From CAVRCT01 sp963719645 (GTDB lineage Bacteria > Pseudomonadota > Gammaproteobacteria > DSM-16500), in the NCBI GenBank assembly GCA_963719645.1, contig CAVRCT010000003.1:34926-98925 (forward strand): DNA of 64,000 bases. Direction: 5' to 3'. The notes beneath the pieces are model-generated. The model saw only the letters and a list, made by a program, of their open reading frames with translations, was not told the origin of the DNA and did not search any database. Positions 63,976 through 64,000 of this stretch are shown here, one piece after another; position 1 is the first letter of the stretch, and each line of letters opens with the position of its first letter. A program made the translations under genes and the position numbers.

Positions 63976-64000
63976 GGGTCATGCTCGCAGCTTGGTGCCT
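63972..64000 (+). CDS. Start of a further gene, cut by the window end
   Basis: ATG at 63972 overlaps the TGA at 63973-63975 (ATGA coupling). Only nine codons (MRVMLAAWC) are seen; they may be the beginning of a signal peptide. Confidence 0.35.

Overview
About the first 59.4 kb look like one chromosome segment of an A+T-rich gammaproteobacterium of the Legionellales (Legionella/Coxiella/Aquicella-like). Supporting signs are the gene order ndk-rlmN-pilW-rodZ-hisS-yfgM-bamB-der, the dapA-bamC, ibaG-murA and ampD-ampE pairs, an LbtU-type porin, and two eukaryotic-like or effector-like genes (a Ras/Rab-type GTPase and a lipase-motif protein). The last 4.6 kb (from about 59,416) are abruptly very G+C-rich. 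They carry the sensor half of a LacI-type regulator and a large, repeatedly frameshifted secreted protein, and are best explained as DNA of another organism joined inside aceE.

Layout. 1-0.8 kb: end of minD, and minE. 1-3 kb: two aldo/keto reductases, the second frameshifted. 3.5-4.0 kb: two tandem small RNAs with AGGA-loop hairpins, likely RsmY/RsmZ-type CsrA sponges. 4-13.4 kb: the housekeeping cluster der to ndk, with a DUF945 gene inserted and ispG absent. 13.7-18.2 kb: an amidohydrolase, a histidine kinase/response regulator pair, and ogt. 18.3-22.8 kb: accessory genes among palindromic repeats and a REP-associated transposase (RAYT).

22.8-34.2 kb is an integrative element next to tRNA-Ser(CGA). 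It holds a P4-type integrase, an AlpA regulator, an O-like replication initiator with four iterons inside its gene, a DnaB-type helicase, a DUF5681 protein, small unknown genes, and a clean IS66-family insertion with an 8-bp target duplication. No capsid or tail genes are seen, so it could be a phage satellite or a small replicating island.

34.3-59.4 kb returns to core functions: bamC (short) and dapA, an ArnT-like glycosyltransferase, metal and K+ transporters, the effector-like pair, putA, rnt, an LbtU porin, peroxiredoxin, an ArnA-like decarboxylase with an SMR protein, murA/ibaG, ampD/ampE, a YejM-like sulfatase-fold protein and a broken aceE. Many palindromic MITE-like elements lie between genes, some inserted into one another.

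The most noteworthy items are the tandem Rsm-like RNAs, the lambda-style origin inside the element's replication gene, the Rab-like GTPase with a PmrA-like box upstream, the nested palindromic elements, and the chimeric junction. All family assignments are from reading the sequence; no searches were run.
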